The notes under the pieces: generated by a model
What the model was told of the DNA's origin: nothing
Databases searched by the model: none
Seen by the model: the letters and a program-made list of their open reading frames with translations, nothing else
Position numbers and translations under genes: made by a program
In this document: one piece after another, positions 8,294 to 16,716 of the stretch
How positions within the stretch are numbered: the first letter of the stretch is position 1
Layout: every line of letters starts with the position of its first letter
Assembly: GCA_045589595.1 (NCBI GenBank)
Contig: JAZNPK010000002.1
Location: 186,001 to 250,000 of the forward strand
Source: SIG77 sp045589595
GTDB taxonomy: Bacteria; Verrucomicrobiota; Lentisphaeria; Victivallales; UBA1829
Direction of reading: 5' to 3'
Length of the DNA: 64,000 nucleotides

Positions 8294-9112
8294 TCAGGCG
8301 TCGGCGAAAAGTATGTATTTGTGGCGGGAAAACGCTCTGCGTTTGAAGTTGATCAGCTCCTTCATGATCCCGTCTGCCGAAGAAAAAACATGGTTCTGCG
8401 CCGTATTCACATACAGTTCCAGCAATTCCATGACTTCCTGCTGCTGCAATTTCATATCCCGGAAAAAGGTATGCAGATCCACCACAATGGCGCGACGCAG
8501 ATTTTTTGCTTTCCGCAGCCGTGCCACATCGATCCAGAAGATCTCCATATTTTCCGGCGTATCGCCGCGGAAAAGAAAATTGCGCGGGTGTGACGCTTTA
8601 TGGAAATATCCGGCATCGTGCAATCGTGCCATGAGGATCAGATTTTTTTCGCAGTACGCGTGGCGCAGAGCATCGTATCCCTCCCGGAATTTTCCCCGGG
8701 GCATAAAGATCCGCCCGTCAGCGGTCCCGTCCAGAAATGAGGTGATGAGGAAAGATTCCCGGAGGATGAAACATGTCCGCGTGTCGCCGGAGGCGAGAAC
8801 TTGCGGGATGGGTATGTTCAACTTCTTCAGAATCAGATAGTTCCGGCATTCGCGCAGGGGAAGGGATGCCCGGAACATATAACGCCAGAACGCTTTGCCG
8901 TCCTGACTTTTATACGCAAAATCGTATCCGCCGTCCTGACAGCGGTACACATATTTTCCGCTGGAGACATTGATCAGGTGGTGTGTATCGTCTTCCGGCA
9001 CGACACCGGAACGCAGCCGGGCAAGAACATCTTCAAATCCGGCAACACAGGCGTGCCACGAGCAGAAAAAGCGTTTTCGTGATTCGCAATCCGGTTCAGC
9101 AATATGGTCCAT
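8294..9112 (-). CDS. WaaP/Kdo-kinase-like lipopolysaccharide kinase
   Basis: 272-residue cytosolic kinase of the lipopolysaccharide core kinase (WaaP/KdkA, RIO-like) fold, which phosphorylates inner-core sugars during LPS assembly. Seen: an ATP-site region around DFAYKSQDGKAFWRYMF, then the catalytic loop MARLHDAGYFHKASHPRNFL, followed by FWIDVARLR in the place of the metal-binding DFG-like element. The order and spacing match this family rather than protein kinases. The promoter is at 9153-9181 and a terminator follows. It fits with lpxA and lptF/G in the window as evidence of an LPS outer membrane. Confidence 0.75.
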   Translation of the reverse strand: MDHIAEPDCESRKRFFCSWHACVAGFEDVLARLRSGVVPEDDTHHLINVSSGKYVYRCQDGGYDFAYKSQDGKAFWRYMFRASLPLRECRNYLILKKLNIPIPQVLASGDTRTCFILRESFLITSFLDGTADGRIFMPRGKFREGYDALRHAYCEKNLILMARLHDAGYFHKASHPRNFLFRGDTPENMEIFWIDVARLRKAKNLRRAIVVDLHTFFRDMKLQQQEVMELLELYVNTAQNHVFSSADGIMKELINFKRRAFSRHKYILFADA

Positions 9113-9152
9113 AGTGGTGAATATCCTTGTGTTTCAATCGTTTGATCTGTCT

Positions 9153-9181
9153 AATATAACCTGTTTTCCGCTTTTTTTCAA
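9153..9181 (-). promoter_or_regulatory. Promoter of the LPS kinase gene
   Basis: Minus strand TTGAAA (9176-9181), 17 bases, TATATT (9153-9158). Confidence 0.55.
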
Positions 9182-9233
9182 ATCTTTCCTGTCCGGCTGG
9201 GAAAATTCCTTGCGGTTTCCCGCTCCCTTCTAT

Positions 9234-9261
9234 TTGAAAAAAACCGTTTTGCGTGTATCTT
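9234..9261 (+). promoter_or_regulatory. gltX promoter
   Basis: TTGAAA (9234-9239), 16 bases, TATCTT (9256-9261); the ATG at 9305 is preceded by AGAAAGG. Confidence 0.5.
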
Positions 9262-9304
9262 ATAGCGTTTGCAATGACAGAAAAACAACAGAAAGGTCCA
9301 AGCC

Positions 9305-10762
9305 ATGGTAACTGATACCGTCCGTACCCGTTTTGCACCCAGTCCCACCGGTTTTATGCACGTGGGGAATCTGCGTACTGCGCTTTATGCGTACCTGATC
9401 GCCAAGTCTCAGGACGGAAAATTCATTCTGCGGATCGAAGATACCGACCGGAACCGCTATGTGGAAGGTGCTGTGGATGTGATCTACCGTACCATGAAAG
9501 CCGCCGGATTGAATCACGATGAAGGTCCCGATGTGGGCGGCGCGTACGGACCCTACATCCAGAGCGAACGGAAAAATATGTATCGCGGCTACGCCGAACA
9601 GCTGGTGGAATCCGGCGCGGCATATTACTGTTTCTGCGATAAAACGGAACACGATTCCAACGGTGAGGAGATTTCCGAAAATCCCGAACACGAATGTCAC
9701 TGCCGCGATCTGGATCCCGCTGCCGCAAAAGCACGCGCCGCTGCAGGTGAACCTTGTGCCATCCGTCAGAAAATCGACCGCGATGGCGTCAGCACTTATT
9801 CCGACTGCGTTTTCGGCGAGATCACCATCGAAAACAAGGTCCTTGACGATCAGATCCTGCTCAAACGCGACGGTATGCCCACATATAATTTCGCCAATGT
9901 GATCGATGATCATACCATGAACATCACTCACGTGGTGCGCGGCAGTGAGTATCTGCCTTCCACGCCCAAATACAATATGCTCTATGCCGCATTCGGTTGG
10001 CAGCCCCCGGAATATGTTCACCTGCCGATGATCATGGGACGCAATGAAGATGGCAGTATTGCAAAACTTTCCAAGCGCCACGGCTCCGTCAGTTTTGAAA
10101 GTCTGGTGGAAGAAGGTTATCTGCCGGAAGCGATCGTCAACTACATCGCTCTGCTGGGCTGGTCTCCCAAAAATGACCGGGAGATCTTCAGCTTTGAAGA
10201 ACTGGTCTCCCTGTTCAAAACTTCCGGACTGAATAAATCCGCCGCTGTTTTCGATTACGATAAACTCAAATGGATGAATGCGGAATATATCAAAGCCCTT
10301 GCGCCGGAAGTGTTTGCGGAACGGGCGATGCCTTTTGCAAAAGTTGCCGGGACCATTGTGGAACCCCATTGGTCCATGCTTGCCGCACTCCTGCAGCCCC
10401 GGACGGAAAAACTTTCCGAGATCCCCGAAAAGATCGCATTCCTGCTGGAACTGCCGGAATTTGACAACGCTCTGTTCAACAACAAGAAAAGCAAATGCGA
10501 TCCCGAAAAAGCACTTGCCATCCTGAACGATCTGCGGGAGATCTACGGCGCGCTTGCCGATTGGCAGAACGAAGCCATTACGCAGGCTGTGACGGATTAT
10601 GCCGCCGCAAAAGAAATGAAACTCGGTCTGCCCATGTGGGCGTTGCGGATCGCTGTTTCCGGCACCGCTGTCACGCCCGGAGGACCCGGCGAGATCATGA
10701 CCGTTCTCGGCAGAGAGGAATCCCTCCGCCGTATGGATCTTGCCATCGGTAAACTTTCCTGA
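9305..10762 (+). CDS. gltX: Glutamyl-tRNA synthetase
   Basis: 485-residue class I aminoacyl-tRNA synthetase that charges tRNA-Glu (and, in organisms using GatCAB, also mischarges tRNA-Gln). The start FAPSPTGFMHVGN carries the HIGH motif as HVGN (19-22), and the KMSKS motif is AKLSK (253-257). A CFC (109-111) and CHC (131-133) pair fits the zinc-binding insert of zinc-containing GluRS. Length is normal. gatC and gatA at 35.9-37.7 kb suggest this enzyme may be non-discriminating, which is an inference. Confidence 0.97.
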   Translation: MVTDTVRTRFAPSPTGFMHVGNLRTALYAYLIAKSQDGKFILRIEDTDRNRYVEGAVDVIYRTMKAAGLNHDEGPDVGGAYGPYIQSERKNMYRGYAEQLVESGAAYYCFCDKTEHDSNGEEISENPEHECHCRDLDPAAAKARAAAGEPCAIRQKIDRDGVSTYSDCVFGEITIENKVLDDQILLKRDGMPTYNFANVIDDHTMNITHVVRGSEYLPSTPKYNMLYAAFGWQPPEYVHLPMIMGRNEDGSIAKLSKRHGSVSFESLVEEGYLPEAIVNYIALLGWSPKNDREIFSFEELVSLFKTSGLNKSAAVFDYDKLKWMNAEYIKALAPEVFAERAMPFAKVAGTIVEPHWSMLAALLQPRTEKLSEIPEKIAFLLELPEFDNALFNNKKSKCDPEKALAILNDLREIYGALADWQNEAITQAVTDYAAAKEMKLGLPMWALRIAVSGTAVTPGGPGEIMTVLGREESLRRMDLAIGKLS

Positions 10763-10765
10763 CAC

Positions 10766-10800
10766 AAAAAAACGGAACCGGTCGCCCGATCGGTTCCGTG
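10766..10800 (-). terminator. Terminator of the TerB/J-domain gene
   Basis: Perfect 9-bp stem ACGGAACCG / CGGTTCCGT (10772-10780, 10791-10799) with a run of A on the plus strand, which is a run of T after the stem on the minus strand. Confidence 0.8.
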
Positions 10801-10831
10801 ATCACAAACTTCCGTATCGACTGCGGATGTT

Positions 10832-11599
10832 TTATTTTATGCCGCGTGCGTTGCTGATGGTTTCGTATGCCTGATTGATCTTGCGGCTCTGTTCATTCGC
10901 AAAGGCGATAAAGGCGTCCGGCAAGCCCTTGCCTTCGATTTTGTCCGGATGGAACTCAAGCGCTTTTTTACGCCACGCCTTCTTGACTTCTGCATCCGTT
11001 GCTGAAGATGTGATGCCGAGCAGTTTGTACGCTTCATCCAGTTCAGATGGGGATGTGTAAGAAGAATCAGATGCCGATTTGCCGGAACCCGATCCGCTGT
11101 TTTCACGGAAAAATTGATCCGTAAAGCCGCGCAGACCGAAAATATTTTCCGCCTGTTTCAGCAAATTCATTTCAGCAGGGAGAACCTGATCATCTGCAAG
11201 AACAACAATACAATAGGTCTGCATCACAATACGATAGGCGTCCGGCTGCCATGAGGCGGCAACATCATTGACCATATCCTGCCATGAGTCTGTAGAATTT
11301 TTGCCTTCATTGAACGCCGCGATCAACTCCTTCTGATCCTGAGGCGTAAGACCATTGATTTCCTTCAGTATGGATTTGATAAAGTCTGCTTCTTCCTGTG
11401 AGACGACACCATCGGATTTTGCCAGTTTGCCCAGACTGCGGAACATACAGCGCAAGTGAAGCGATGAAGACACAGATTGCGCCTGATTGTTTTTGTCTCT
11501 GGTCAGATATGCCCCGATCCCCGCTCCGACAATCGCACCGAACGGCCCTCCGATAAAACCGCCGATGATCCCACCGACCAATGTTCCGCGCCAACCCAT
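10832..11599 (-). CDS. DjlA-like protein: glycine-rich membrane anchor, TerB domain, J domain
   Basis: 255-residue co-chaperone-like protein. Residues about 8-32 form a glycine-zipper hydrophobic segment (GGIIGGFIGGPFGAIVG) typical of membrane insertion. About 50-145 resembles a TerB/tellurite-resistance helical domain (KLAKSDGVVSQEEADFI, with the acidic metal-site pattern, repeated at VVLADDQVLPAEM). The C-terminal J domain (about 190-250) has the essential HPD in ALEFHPDK, so it should stimulate a DnaK ATPase. This order matches DjlA, a membrane-tethered J protein linked to envelope stress. A terminator follows it. Confidence 0.8.
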   Translation of the reverse strand: MGWRGTLVGGIIGGFIGGPFGAIVGAGIGAYLTRDKNNQAQSVSSSLHLRCMFRSLGKLAKSDGVVSQEEADFIKSILKEINGLTPQDQKELIAAFNEGKNSTDSWQDMVNDVAASWQPDAYRIVMQTYCIVVLADDQVLPAEMNLLKQAENIFGLRGFTDQFFRENSGSGSGKSASDSSYTSPSELDEAYKLLGITSSATDAEVKKAWRKKALEFHPDKIEGKGLPDAFIAFANEQSRKINQAYETISNARGIK

Positions 11600-11692
11600 T
11601 TAAAACTCCTTTGTGATTGCAGATGATATAAATAACAACAATGTAATATAACTTGCAGATGTGTTATTTTCCAGTTGAAAAATAAAAAACAC

Positions 11693-11720
11693 TTGCAAAA
11701 TAAGATGGGGCGTGTATATT
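11693..11720 (+). promoter_or_regulatory. Promoter of the polysaccharide deacetylase gene
   Basis: TTGCAA (11693-11698), 16 bases, TATATT (11715-11720). An in-frame ATG at 11723 lies only 3 bases after the -10 box, so it would precede the transcript start; this decides for ATG 11753. Confidence 0.6.
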
Positions 11721-11752
11721 GAATGAAAACCCGTAAAAATATGAGGTGGAAA

Positions 11753-12445
11753 ATGACACTGCTGAATAAAAAACAGGGCGCACTCGTCCTGGCATTCGAT
11801 GATTACGGCGGAGAAAACTGGCTGAAAGCTGACGCAGTTTTCAAAAAGTATGACGCTCATGTGACATTCTTTGTCTGCGGTGAGATCACAGAGGAAAGAG
11901 CAGATGTGATGAAAAAACTCAGAGCCGCCGGACATACCATCGGTCTCCACGGCCTCCACCACCGCGACGCAGCACCCCTGCCGGAAGATATTCCCGATAT
12001 GGAGACCTATTTCCGGCAGCAGGTACAGCCGCAGCTCGACGCATGCGAAAAAGCCGGATTGACCGGGATCCGCTGTTTCGGATATCCCAACAACCGGCGG
12101 GACGAAACAAGCGATGCCCGCCTGTTTGAAGTTTTTGATTATCTCCGGGCAGGATTGGAACCCGCATGCCAGACCGTTTATCTTCCCGTAAGTGAACTGC
12201 CGGAAAAAATCGTCCTCCGGGGCGGATGCATCGGAAAATACTACGATACCGATCTGGATGTGGTCAAAACTCAAATCCGGCAGGCCGCTGAAAGCAATAG
12301 CCTCATTCTGTTCACATCACACGATATTTTCCCCGATGCACCACGCGTCCATATGCCGACAGAATGGCTGGAGATCATCCTGCAGACAGCCAGCGAACTC
12401 AATATGGCGGTCGTCGGCATGGATGAACTGAAAGATCTGAACTGA
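11753..12445 (+). CDS. Polysaccharide deacetylase family protein
   Basis: 230 residues with the NodB-like deacetylase fold: ALVLAFDDYGG near the N-terminus holds the catalytic and metal Asp pair, and HTIGLHGLHH supplies metal-binding histidines. Such enzymes remove N- or O-acetyl groups from sugars in polysaccharides. No signal peptide is seen, so it is either cytosolic or acts on precursors. The start at 11753 follows AGGTGG and is favoured over 11723 because of promoter position. Downstream lies a large cloverleaf-like repeat. Confidence 0.75.
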   Translation: MTLLNKKQGALVLAFDDYGGENWLKADAVFKKYDAHVTFFVCGEITEERADVMKKLRAAGHTIGLHGLHHRDAAPLPEDIPDMETYFRQQVQPQLDACEKAGLTGIRCFGYPNNRRDETSDARLFEVFDYLRAGLEPACQTVYLPVSELPEKIVLRGGCIGKYYDTDLDVVKTQIRQAAESNSLILFTSHDIFPDAPRVHMPTEWLEIILQTASELNMAVVGMDELKDLN

Positions 12446-12463
12446 TCCGACACATAACGGATA

Positions 12464-12613
12464 CACCGCCGCAGAGCGGCTGCCCGCATCGCACGCACGC
12501 GCGTGCGATGCGGCGTTTCTTTTTTCCGGGGGGCGGCACCGGATGCCCCCCGGAAAAAAGAAACAGCCCCGTGCCGTTGTTACGGCGCGGGGCGCAGCCG
12601 CCCTGCGGCGGTG
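12464..12613. repeat. Cloverleaf (four-way junction) inverted-repeat element, copy 1
   Basis: 150 bases that fold completely. The outer arms 12464-12483 and 12594-12613 pair over 20 bp with one mismatch. Inside are three hairpins in a row: A 12484-12513 (13 bp perfect, loop ACGC), B 12515-12564 (20 bp perfect, T-rich base and GC-rich top, loop GGCACCGGAT) and C 12566-12593 (12 bp with one wobble, loop TGTT). Only one unpaired base separates A from B and B from C, and none lies next to the outer stem. It sits between the converging deacetylase and lpxA genes. Each outer arm can also form its own small hairpin. Confidence 0.85.
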
Positions 12614-12631
12614 TTTCATATACCTGATCGG

Positions 12632-13438
12632 TCAGGCGCGTTTTCCGTGGTGGTTTCCGGAGAGGATCCCGCGTTTGGAAGACTTGACGAAATCGAGGAA
12701 TTCGACAACTTCCGGCAGCCGGGGAAGTTCTGCTTCTGCCTTTGCGATGGCATTTTTCACATTCAGTTCCTTCCGGAAGAAGATATCGTACAGCTGTTTG
12801 ATGGCGCGGATGGTATCGGCGGGGAATCCGGCGCGGCGCAGACCGACGATATTATATCCGCGGACGCCGCCGTTTCTGCCGTCGCCGATCATAAACGGGG
12901 GCAGGTCCATGGAGATGGCGGAGCCGCCGGAGAGGACAGCCATCCGTCCGATCCGGCAGAACTGATGTACGCCGGAGAGACCGGAGATCAGGCAGTTGTC
13001 ACCGATTTCGCAGTATCCGGCGATCCCTGCCATCGGGACCATGATCACGCCGTTGCCGACCTGACAGTTATGAGAGATATGGACATTTGCCATGAAGAAT
13101 CCGCCATTGCCGATGGTGGTGGTCGTCCCCGCGTGTGTACCGCGGTTGACGGTGACGCCTTCACGGAATTTGTTGTTGTCGCCGATCTTCGTAAATGACG
13201 GTCCCTGGGTGGGATCATAGGCATAGTCTTCCGGATCGGTACCGATGGAGGCAAACGGATAAAGAACATTGCCGCTGCCCATTGTGGTGTAATCGCCTAC
13301 ATGACATTGTGCGATCAGGCGGCAGTTGTCGCCGATCACAACATGGTCACCGATCACGCAATGGGGACCGATTTCCACATTGTTTCCGATCTGAACATCT
13401 TCACCGATCACGGCACTGGGATGTATTTTTGCGGTCAT
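12632..13438 (-). CDS. lpxA: UDP-N-acetylglucosamine acyltransferase
   Basis: 268-residue trimeric left-handed beta-helix enzyme that makes the first step of lipid A synthesis, moving a 3-hydroxyacyl chain from ACP to UDP-GlcNAc. The hexapeptide repeats are obvious (IGEDVQIGNNVEIGPHCVIG and onward), and the catalytic His lies in NVHISHN, where E. coli LpxA has NAHIAHD. A helical C-terminal domain follows, as expected. ATG 13438 has GGAG 9 bases upstream; the ATG at 13447 overlaps that site too closely. A 35-residue basic protein gene is directly upstream. Confidence 0.93.
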   Translation of the reverse strand: MTAKIHPSAVIGEDVQIGNNVEIGPHCVIGDHVVIGDNCRLIAQCHVGDYTTMGSGNVLYPFASIGTDPEDYAYDPTQGPSFTKIGDNNKFREGVTVNRGTHAGTTTTIGNGGFFMANVHISHNCQVGNGVIMVPMAGIAGYCEIGDNCLISGLSGVHQFCRIGRMAVLSGGSAISMDLPPFMIGDGRNGGVRGYNIVGLRRAGFPADTIRAIKQLYDIFFRKELNVKNAIAKAEAELPRLPEVVEFLDFVKSSKRGILSGNHHGKRA

Positions 13439-13479
13439 ATCTCTCATCTCCTTCAGGATTCAGTCTTTAAAAATGAAAC

Positions 13480-13504
13480 AGGCGATCCCTTTATCCGGAA
13501 TCGC
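13480..13504 (-). terminator. Hairpin with U-rich tail between the 35-residue gene and lpxA
   Basis: 9-bp stem GGCGATTCC / GGGATCGCC (one wobble) on the minus strand, followed by TGTTTCATTTTT. It probably ends or attenuates transcription from the small gene before lpxA. Confidence 0.5.
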
Positions 13505-13515
13505 CCGCTGCACAA

Positions 13516-13623
13516 TTACTTTTTCTTTGCGTTCTTGATCGCTTCTTTGATGCGTTCTTTTACGCGCTGGAGGTAATTTTTGCGACGCGCTCTTTTCTGA
13601 AGCTTGTTATACTGTCTGCCCAT
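13516..13623 (-). CDS. Small, highly basic 35-residue protein
   Basis: ATG 13623 behind a strong ribosome site (GAGGAG, 10 bases upstream) opens a 35-codon gene, MGRQYNKLQKRARRKNYLQR and then a helical Lys/Glu-rich tail ending NAKKK. Eighteen of 35 residues are Lys or Arg, which suggests RNA or ribosome binding. I recall similar short basic proteins starting MGRQ in Verrucomicrobia and relatives, but cannot check. It is not ribosomal protein L34 or S21 by sequence. A hairpin lies between it and lpxA. Probably a real, conserved gene. Confidence 0.7.
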   Translation of the reverse strand: MGRQYNKLQKRARRKNYLQRVKERIKEAIKNAKKK

Positions 13624-13772
13624 TTTGACTTTTCTCCTCATGGTTGATTTTGTTTCAGGTCAAACATCCTTACAATTTATCACACCTTTTCTTTTTTTCA
13701 AATCTCCTTCCGCATTTTTTCCCGTCTTTCCTGTTTTTTTCTGTTTTTTTTATCGAACTTTCTGTTTTTCAT

Positions 13773-13800
13773 TTGAAAAAACGGCGTTTTCTGCTATTCT
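13773..13800 (+). promoter_or_regulatory. Promoter of the lipoprotein gene
   Basis: TTGAAA (13773-13778), 16 bases, TATTCT (13795-13800). Confidence 0.5.
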
Positions 13801-13841
13801 TATAGAGCATAATAACAGACTTCCTGAAACGATGAAAGACG

Positions 13842-14606
13842 ATGACATATATGACAACCCGTTGGAAACACTTCTCCGGTATGATGGCGGCATTGCTGTT
13901 GACCGTGTTCCTTTGTGCCTGTGAGAAAAAACAGGCGGCAGCGGTCCCCACGGAACAGACGGAACTGCTGCTGGAGATCCTGACGGATATGGATATGGAA
14001 AAGTATGCCGTCGCTCTGCCCAAGATCCGCCGTTATCAGACCATTGACGAAACCAATGCGTTTATTGCGGAACTTGAGGCTGTCGCCATTACAAACGATA
14101 CGATCCAGAAACTGATGCCCCTTCTCAAAAAACGGGATTATGAGGCTGCGGATAAACTGATGCAGCAGCTTCTCCGCGAACATGATTCCCGGACCGATCG
14201 TGTGGAGATCAGCCGCATCGTGGCAAATTTGAATGCCGCCAATAAATTCATCCGCAAACTTTCCGGTCCTCTCTCCGCTGCACAGATGGCGGAAGCTGCA
14301 GACGATTTGAAATATGTGGCAAAAAATCTGCCCGATGCAAAAATTCTTCTGCAGTACGCAAACCGGAAAGCGCAGGATGCTGTCGAACTTGAAAGACTGG
14401 AACAGGATCGACGTTTCGCATGGTGCTGTTTTGAAGCATTGGATGCCAGAGCTGCCGGAAACAGCAGAACTGCCGACACCATTGCCGCTTATATCGCTGC
14501 CAATCAGGCAGAAGGCAGCCGCAATGCCATGGTCGTCCGCCTGTTGAATGACGGTATGTTCAATGTGGCAGAACCGGATTCAAAAAGGGAACCCGGAAAA
14601 AAATAA
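13842..14606 (+). CDS. Predicted lipoprotein, unknown function
   Basis: 254 residues. The N-terminus has a basic stretch, a hydrophobic helix and a lipobox (FLCAC, with the modified Cys near residue 27), followed by EKK, so it should be a membrane-anchored lipoprotein. The rest is alpha-helical and rich in Ala, Leu and charged residues, with no family I recognise. Neither ATG (13842 or 13851) has a strong ribosome site. It precedes a secreted parvulin by 46 bases, so the two may share a transcript and an envelope role. Confidence 0.7.
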   Translation: MTYMTTRWKHFSGMMAALLLTVFLCACEKKQAAAVPTEQTELLLEILTDMDMEKYAVALPKIRRYQTIDETNAFIAELEAVAITNDTIQKLMPLLKKRDYEAADKLMQQLLREHDSRTDRVEISRIVANLNAANKFIRKLSGPLSAAQMAEAADDLKYVAKNLPDAKILLQYANRKAQDAVELERLEQDRRFAWCCFEALDARAAGNSRTADTIAAYIAANQAEGSRNAMVVRLLNDGMFNVAEPDSKREPGKK

Positions 14607-14652
14607 CTGAAAGCAGGAAAACAAATAACGTCCCCAAGAAAGGTAAACGCTT

Positions 14653-15789
14653 ATGAAAGCAACAAAAATGATGTTCGCCGCCGCGCTGATCTCAGCAGCA
14701 GCAGCACTCTCCGCCCAGGCTCCGGCTCCCGCAGCCGCCGCACCTGCCGCCGCCGTCAAACCCGCAGAAGCTCCCAAACCGGCTTCGCTGGAAGAAATGC
14801 TGGCATTCCTTCCGGAAACAGTTGCCCAGGCGGAAGACGCCAAGATCACCAAGAAAGAAGTGATCCAGCGTCTGCGTGATATGCGTGTTCCCCTGGACGA
14901 GATCGCAAAAATTCCGGAAGCTCAGTTCAAGGGTATTATCAAACGCATGGTGGAAAACCTGATCCTTGAAAAACTGATGCTCAAGAAAGCAGCCGCTGCC
15001 GGTTTCACCGCCACGGAAGAATGGGCAAAAGCCGCGATCATGAAACGCTTCAAAGAACTGCCGAAACCGCAGCAGGATCAGATCCTTCAGACCTCCAAGA
15101 AGAAAGTCGAAGAAATCGCTGCGGAAGGCGCGAAAAATGCCACCCAGCGCAATTACATGGCGATCCAGTCCTACATGGAAGGTATCTTCAAAGCGGAACA
15201 GGCGAAGATCTCCGATGCAGATGTCACCAAGTTCTACAACGATAACAAGGAAAAAGAATTCAAACAGCCCGCGAATGTTACGGTTTCCCACATCCTCGTT
15301 CTCGCCAATGGTCAGTCTCCCGACGGCAAACCGCTCTCCAAGGAAGAAGCTGCCAAACAGGATGCCGATGCTCAGAAAAAGATCGCTGATGTGAAAGCGC
15401 GTCTGGACAAAGGTGAAGATTTCGGCAAACTCGCCCAGGAAATTTCTGATTGCCCCTCCGGCAAACAGAACAAAGGTCAGCTGCCCGCATTCTCCGCCGG
15501 TCAGATGGTCCCCGAATTTGAAAAGGCTGCTTTCGCAATGAGCAAACCCGGTGAAGTTTCCGACGTTGTGAAAACCATGTTCGGTTATCACCTGATCAAA
15601 TTCCACGGCAAAAAAGAAGCCGGCTATATCCCCCTGAATGACGCCCTCAAGAAAAACATCAAGGACGTTCTTGCCGGTCAGGCAACTGACAAGCAGATCA
15701 AGGCGATGGTTGAGGAACTCAAGAACAGCGGTAAGATCAAAATCAACGGTTTTGATGCGCCCGCCGCTCCCGCTCCCGCCAAAAAGTAA
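14653..15789 (+). CDS. Secreted parvulin-type peptidyl-prolyl isomerase
   Basis: 378-residue periplasmic folding factor of the PpiC/SurA type. A signal peptide (MKATKMMFAAALISAAAALSA) is followed by an Ala/Pro-rich linker, a SurA-N-like helical region (about 55-200) and one rotamase domain (about 210-325) with VTVSHILVLANG, LAQEISDCPSG, KGQLPAFSAGQMVPEFEKAA and FGYHLIKFH. The C-terminus is again Ala/Pro/Lys-rich. SurA homologues guide outer-membrane proteins through the periplasm. A clear terminator follows. Confidence 0.88.
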   Translation: MKATKMMFAAALISAAAALSAQAPAPAAAAPAAAVKPAEAPKPASLEEMLAFLPETVAQAEDAKITKKEVIQRLRDMRVPLDEIAKIPEAQFKGIIKRMVENLILEKLMLKKAAAAGFTATEEWAKAAIMKRFKELPKPQQDQILQTSKKKVEEIAAEGAKNATQRNYMAIQSYMEGIFKAEQAKISDADVTKFYNDNKEKEFKQPANVTVSHILVLANGQSPDGKPLSKEEAAKQDADAQKKIADVKARLDKGEDFGKLAQEISDCPSGKQNKGQLPAFSAGQMVPEFEKAAFAMSKPGEVSDVVKTMFGYHLIKFHGKKEAGYIPLNDALKKNIKDVLAGQATDKQIKAMVEELKNSGKIKINGFDAPAAPAPAKK

Positions 15790-15810
15790 TTGAGCGGTCA
15801 GCCCGATTTC

Positions 15811-15843
15811 AAAACGCCGGATCACAAGTCCGGCGTTTTTTTT
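15811..15843 (+). terminator. Terminator after the parvulin gene
   Basis: Stem AACGCCGGA / TCCGGCGTT (15813-15821, 15829-15837) followed by a run of eight T. Confidence 0.9.
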
Positions 15844-15854
15844 GCGTCCGGGAT

Positions 15855-15882
15855 TTGAAAAATAATGGCGGACTGCTATATT
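15855..15882 (+). promoter_or_regulatory. Promoter of the EI24/CysZ-like gene
   Basis: TTGAAA (15855-15860), 16 bases, TATATT (15877-15882), immediately after the terminator. Confidence 0.6.
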
Positions 15883-15927
15883 TTTTCAGATCGGGATCGT
15901 TTTTCAATGCAACAAAAAGGATGAACT

Positions 15928-16716
15928 GTGTTCAGAGATTTTTTTCAGGGTGCGGCATTTGTATTCCGGGGGATCCGTGCATTTTACTGCGACGGAAAAG
16001 CATGGAAATACACGGTTCTGCCCATGCTGCTTCTGCTTCTGCTGTACTGGTTCGTTTACCGGTGGATCACCAATACGGCGGAAAGACTCGGCAACAGCGT
16101 ATCTGATGCGTTGAGCGGACTGCCTTCATGGCTGTTGTGGCTGCAGGATTGCACGGTGTTTCTCATCTCCGTATCAGGCGTTGTTGCAGCAATGCTTCTG
16201 CTTGCTTTGACCGTCAGCACCATGTATGAGATCGCAGGCGGATTTTTTTTCGATCCTCTGGTGTCGTATCGGGAAAAGCAAAGATCCGGACTCGAACCGT
16301 GTAAACTCACAACTGCGCAGAATATCCGGAACATACTGGATTCCATTTTCTGGGGCATCCGGACCGCATTGCTGTTTCTGCTGTTCTTCCTGCTCAGTTT
16401 CTTTCTGCCCCTGATCGGTCAGATCCTGCTGGTGATCGTAATGGGACACCGGATCGGACAATCCTATCTGATCGTGCCCGGATTCAACCGGGGGATGACG
16501 GTCGCCGGTGTGCAGAAAATTTCCCGCGTCAGATATGCCATGACTGCCGGATTCGGGGTGACGGTCTATCTGTTGTTCCTGATCCCCTTCGCTCCGTTGC
16601 TGCTGCTGCCGGGGATCGTGATGGGGGGCGCAGATCTTTTTTACGATATGAACAACAGATCGCAACAGCCATTAAAGAAATGTCATGCCGCACGGCCCGG
16701 AAAGATCGGCGGATAA
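15928..16716 (+). CDS. EI24/CysZ-family membrane protein
   Basis: 262-residue integral membrane protein with several long hydrophobic helices (about 33-50, 70-100, 140-170, 205-235). The N-terminus MFRDFFQGAAFVFRGIRAFY and the overall helix pattern match the EI24/CysZ family; CysZ proteins import sulfate, but many members have no known substrate. The start is GTG 15928, with AAAGGA correctly spaced upstream. The last 45 bases overlap the end of the converging gene at 16672. Confidence 0.7.
   Translation: MFRDFFQGAAFVFRGIRAFYCDGKAWKYTVLPMLLLLLLYWFVYRWITNTAERLGNSVSDALSGLPSWLLWLQDCTVFLISVSGVVAAMLLLALTVSTMYEIAGGFFFDPLVSYREKQRSGLEPCKLTTAQNIRNILDSIFWGIRTALLFLLFFLLSFFLPLIGQILLVIVMGHRIGQSYLIVPGFNRGMTVAGVQKISRVRYAMTAGFGVTVYLLFLIPFAPLLLLPGIVMGGADLFYDMNNRSQQPLKKCHAARPGKIGG

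Noticed and set aside
12515..12564. Rho-independent terminator
   Set aside because: On both strands the T-rich run precedes the GC stem, the reverse of a terminator, so arm B alone would not terminate.
12464..12613. tRNA or tmRNA gene
   Set aside because: The fold looks like a cloverleaf, but the stems are 12-20 bp, there is no TTCGA arm or anticodon loop, and the three copies share no sequence, so it is not a tRNA.
13879..15825. Long minus-strand ORF across the parvulin gene (14692-15825) and others like it
   Set aside because: High-GC codon bias gives many long antisense frames; these have no ribosome site or recognisable motifs.
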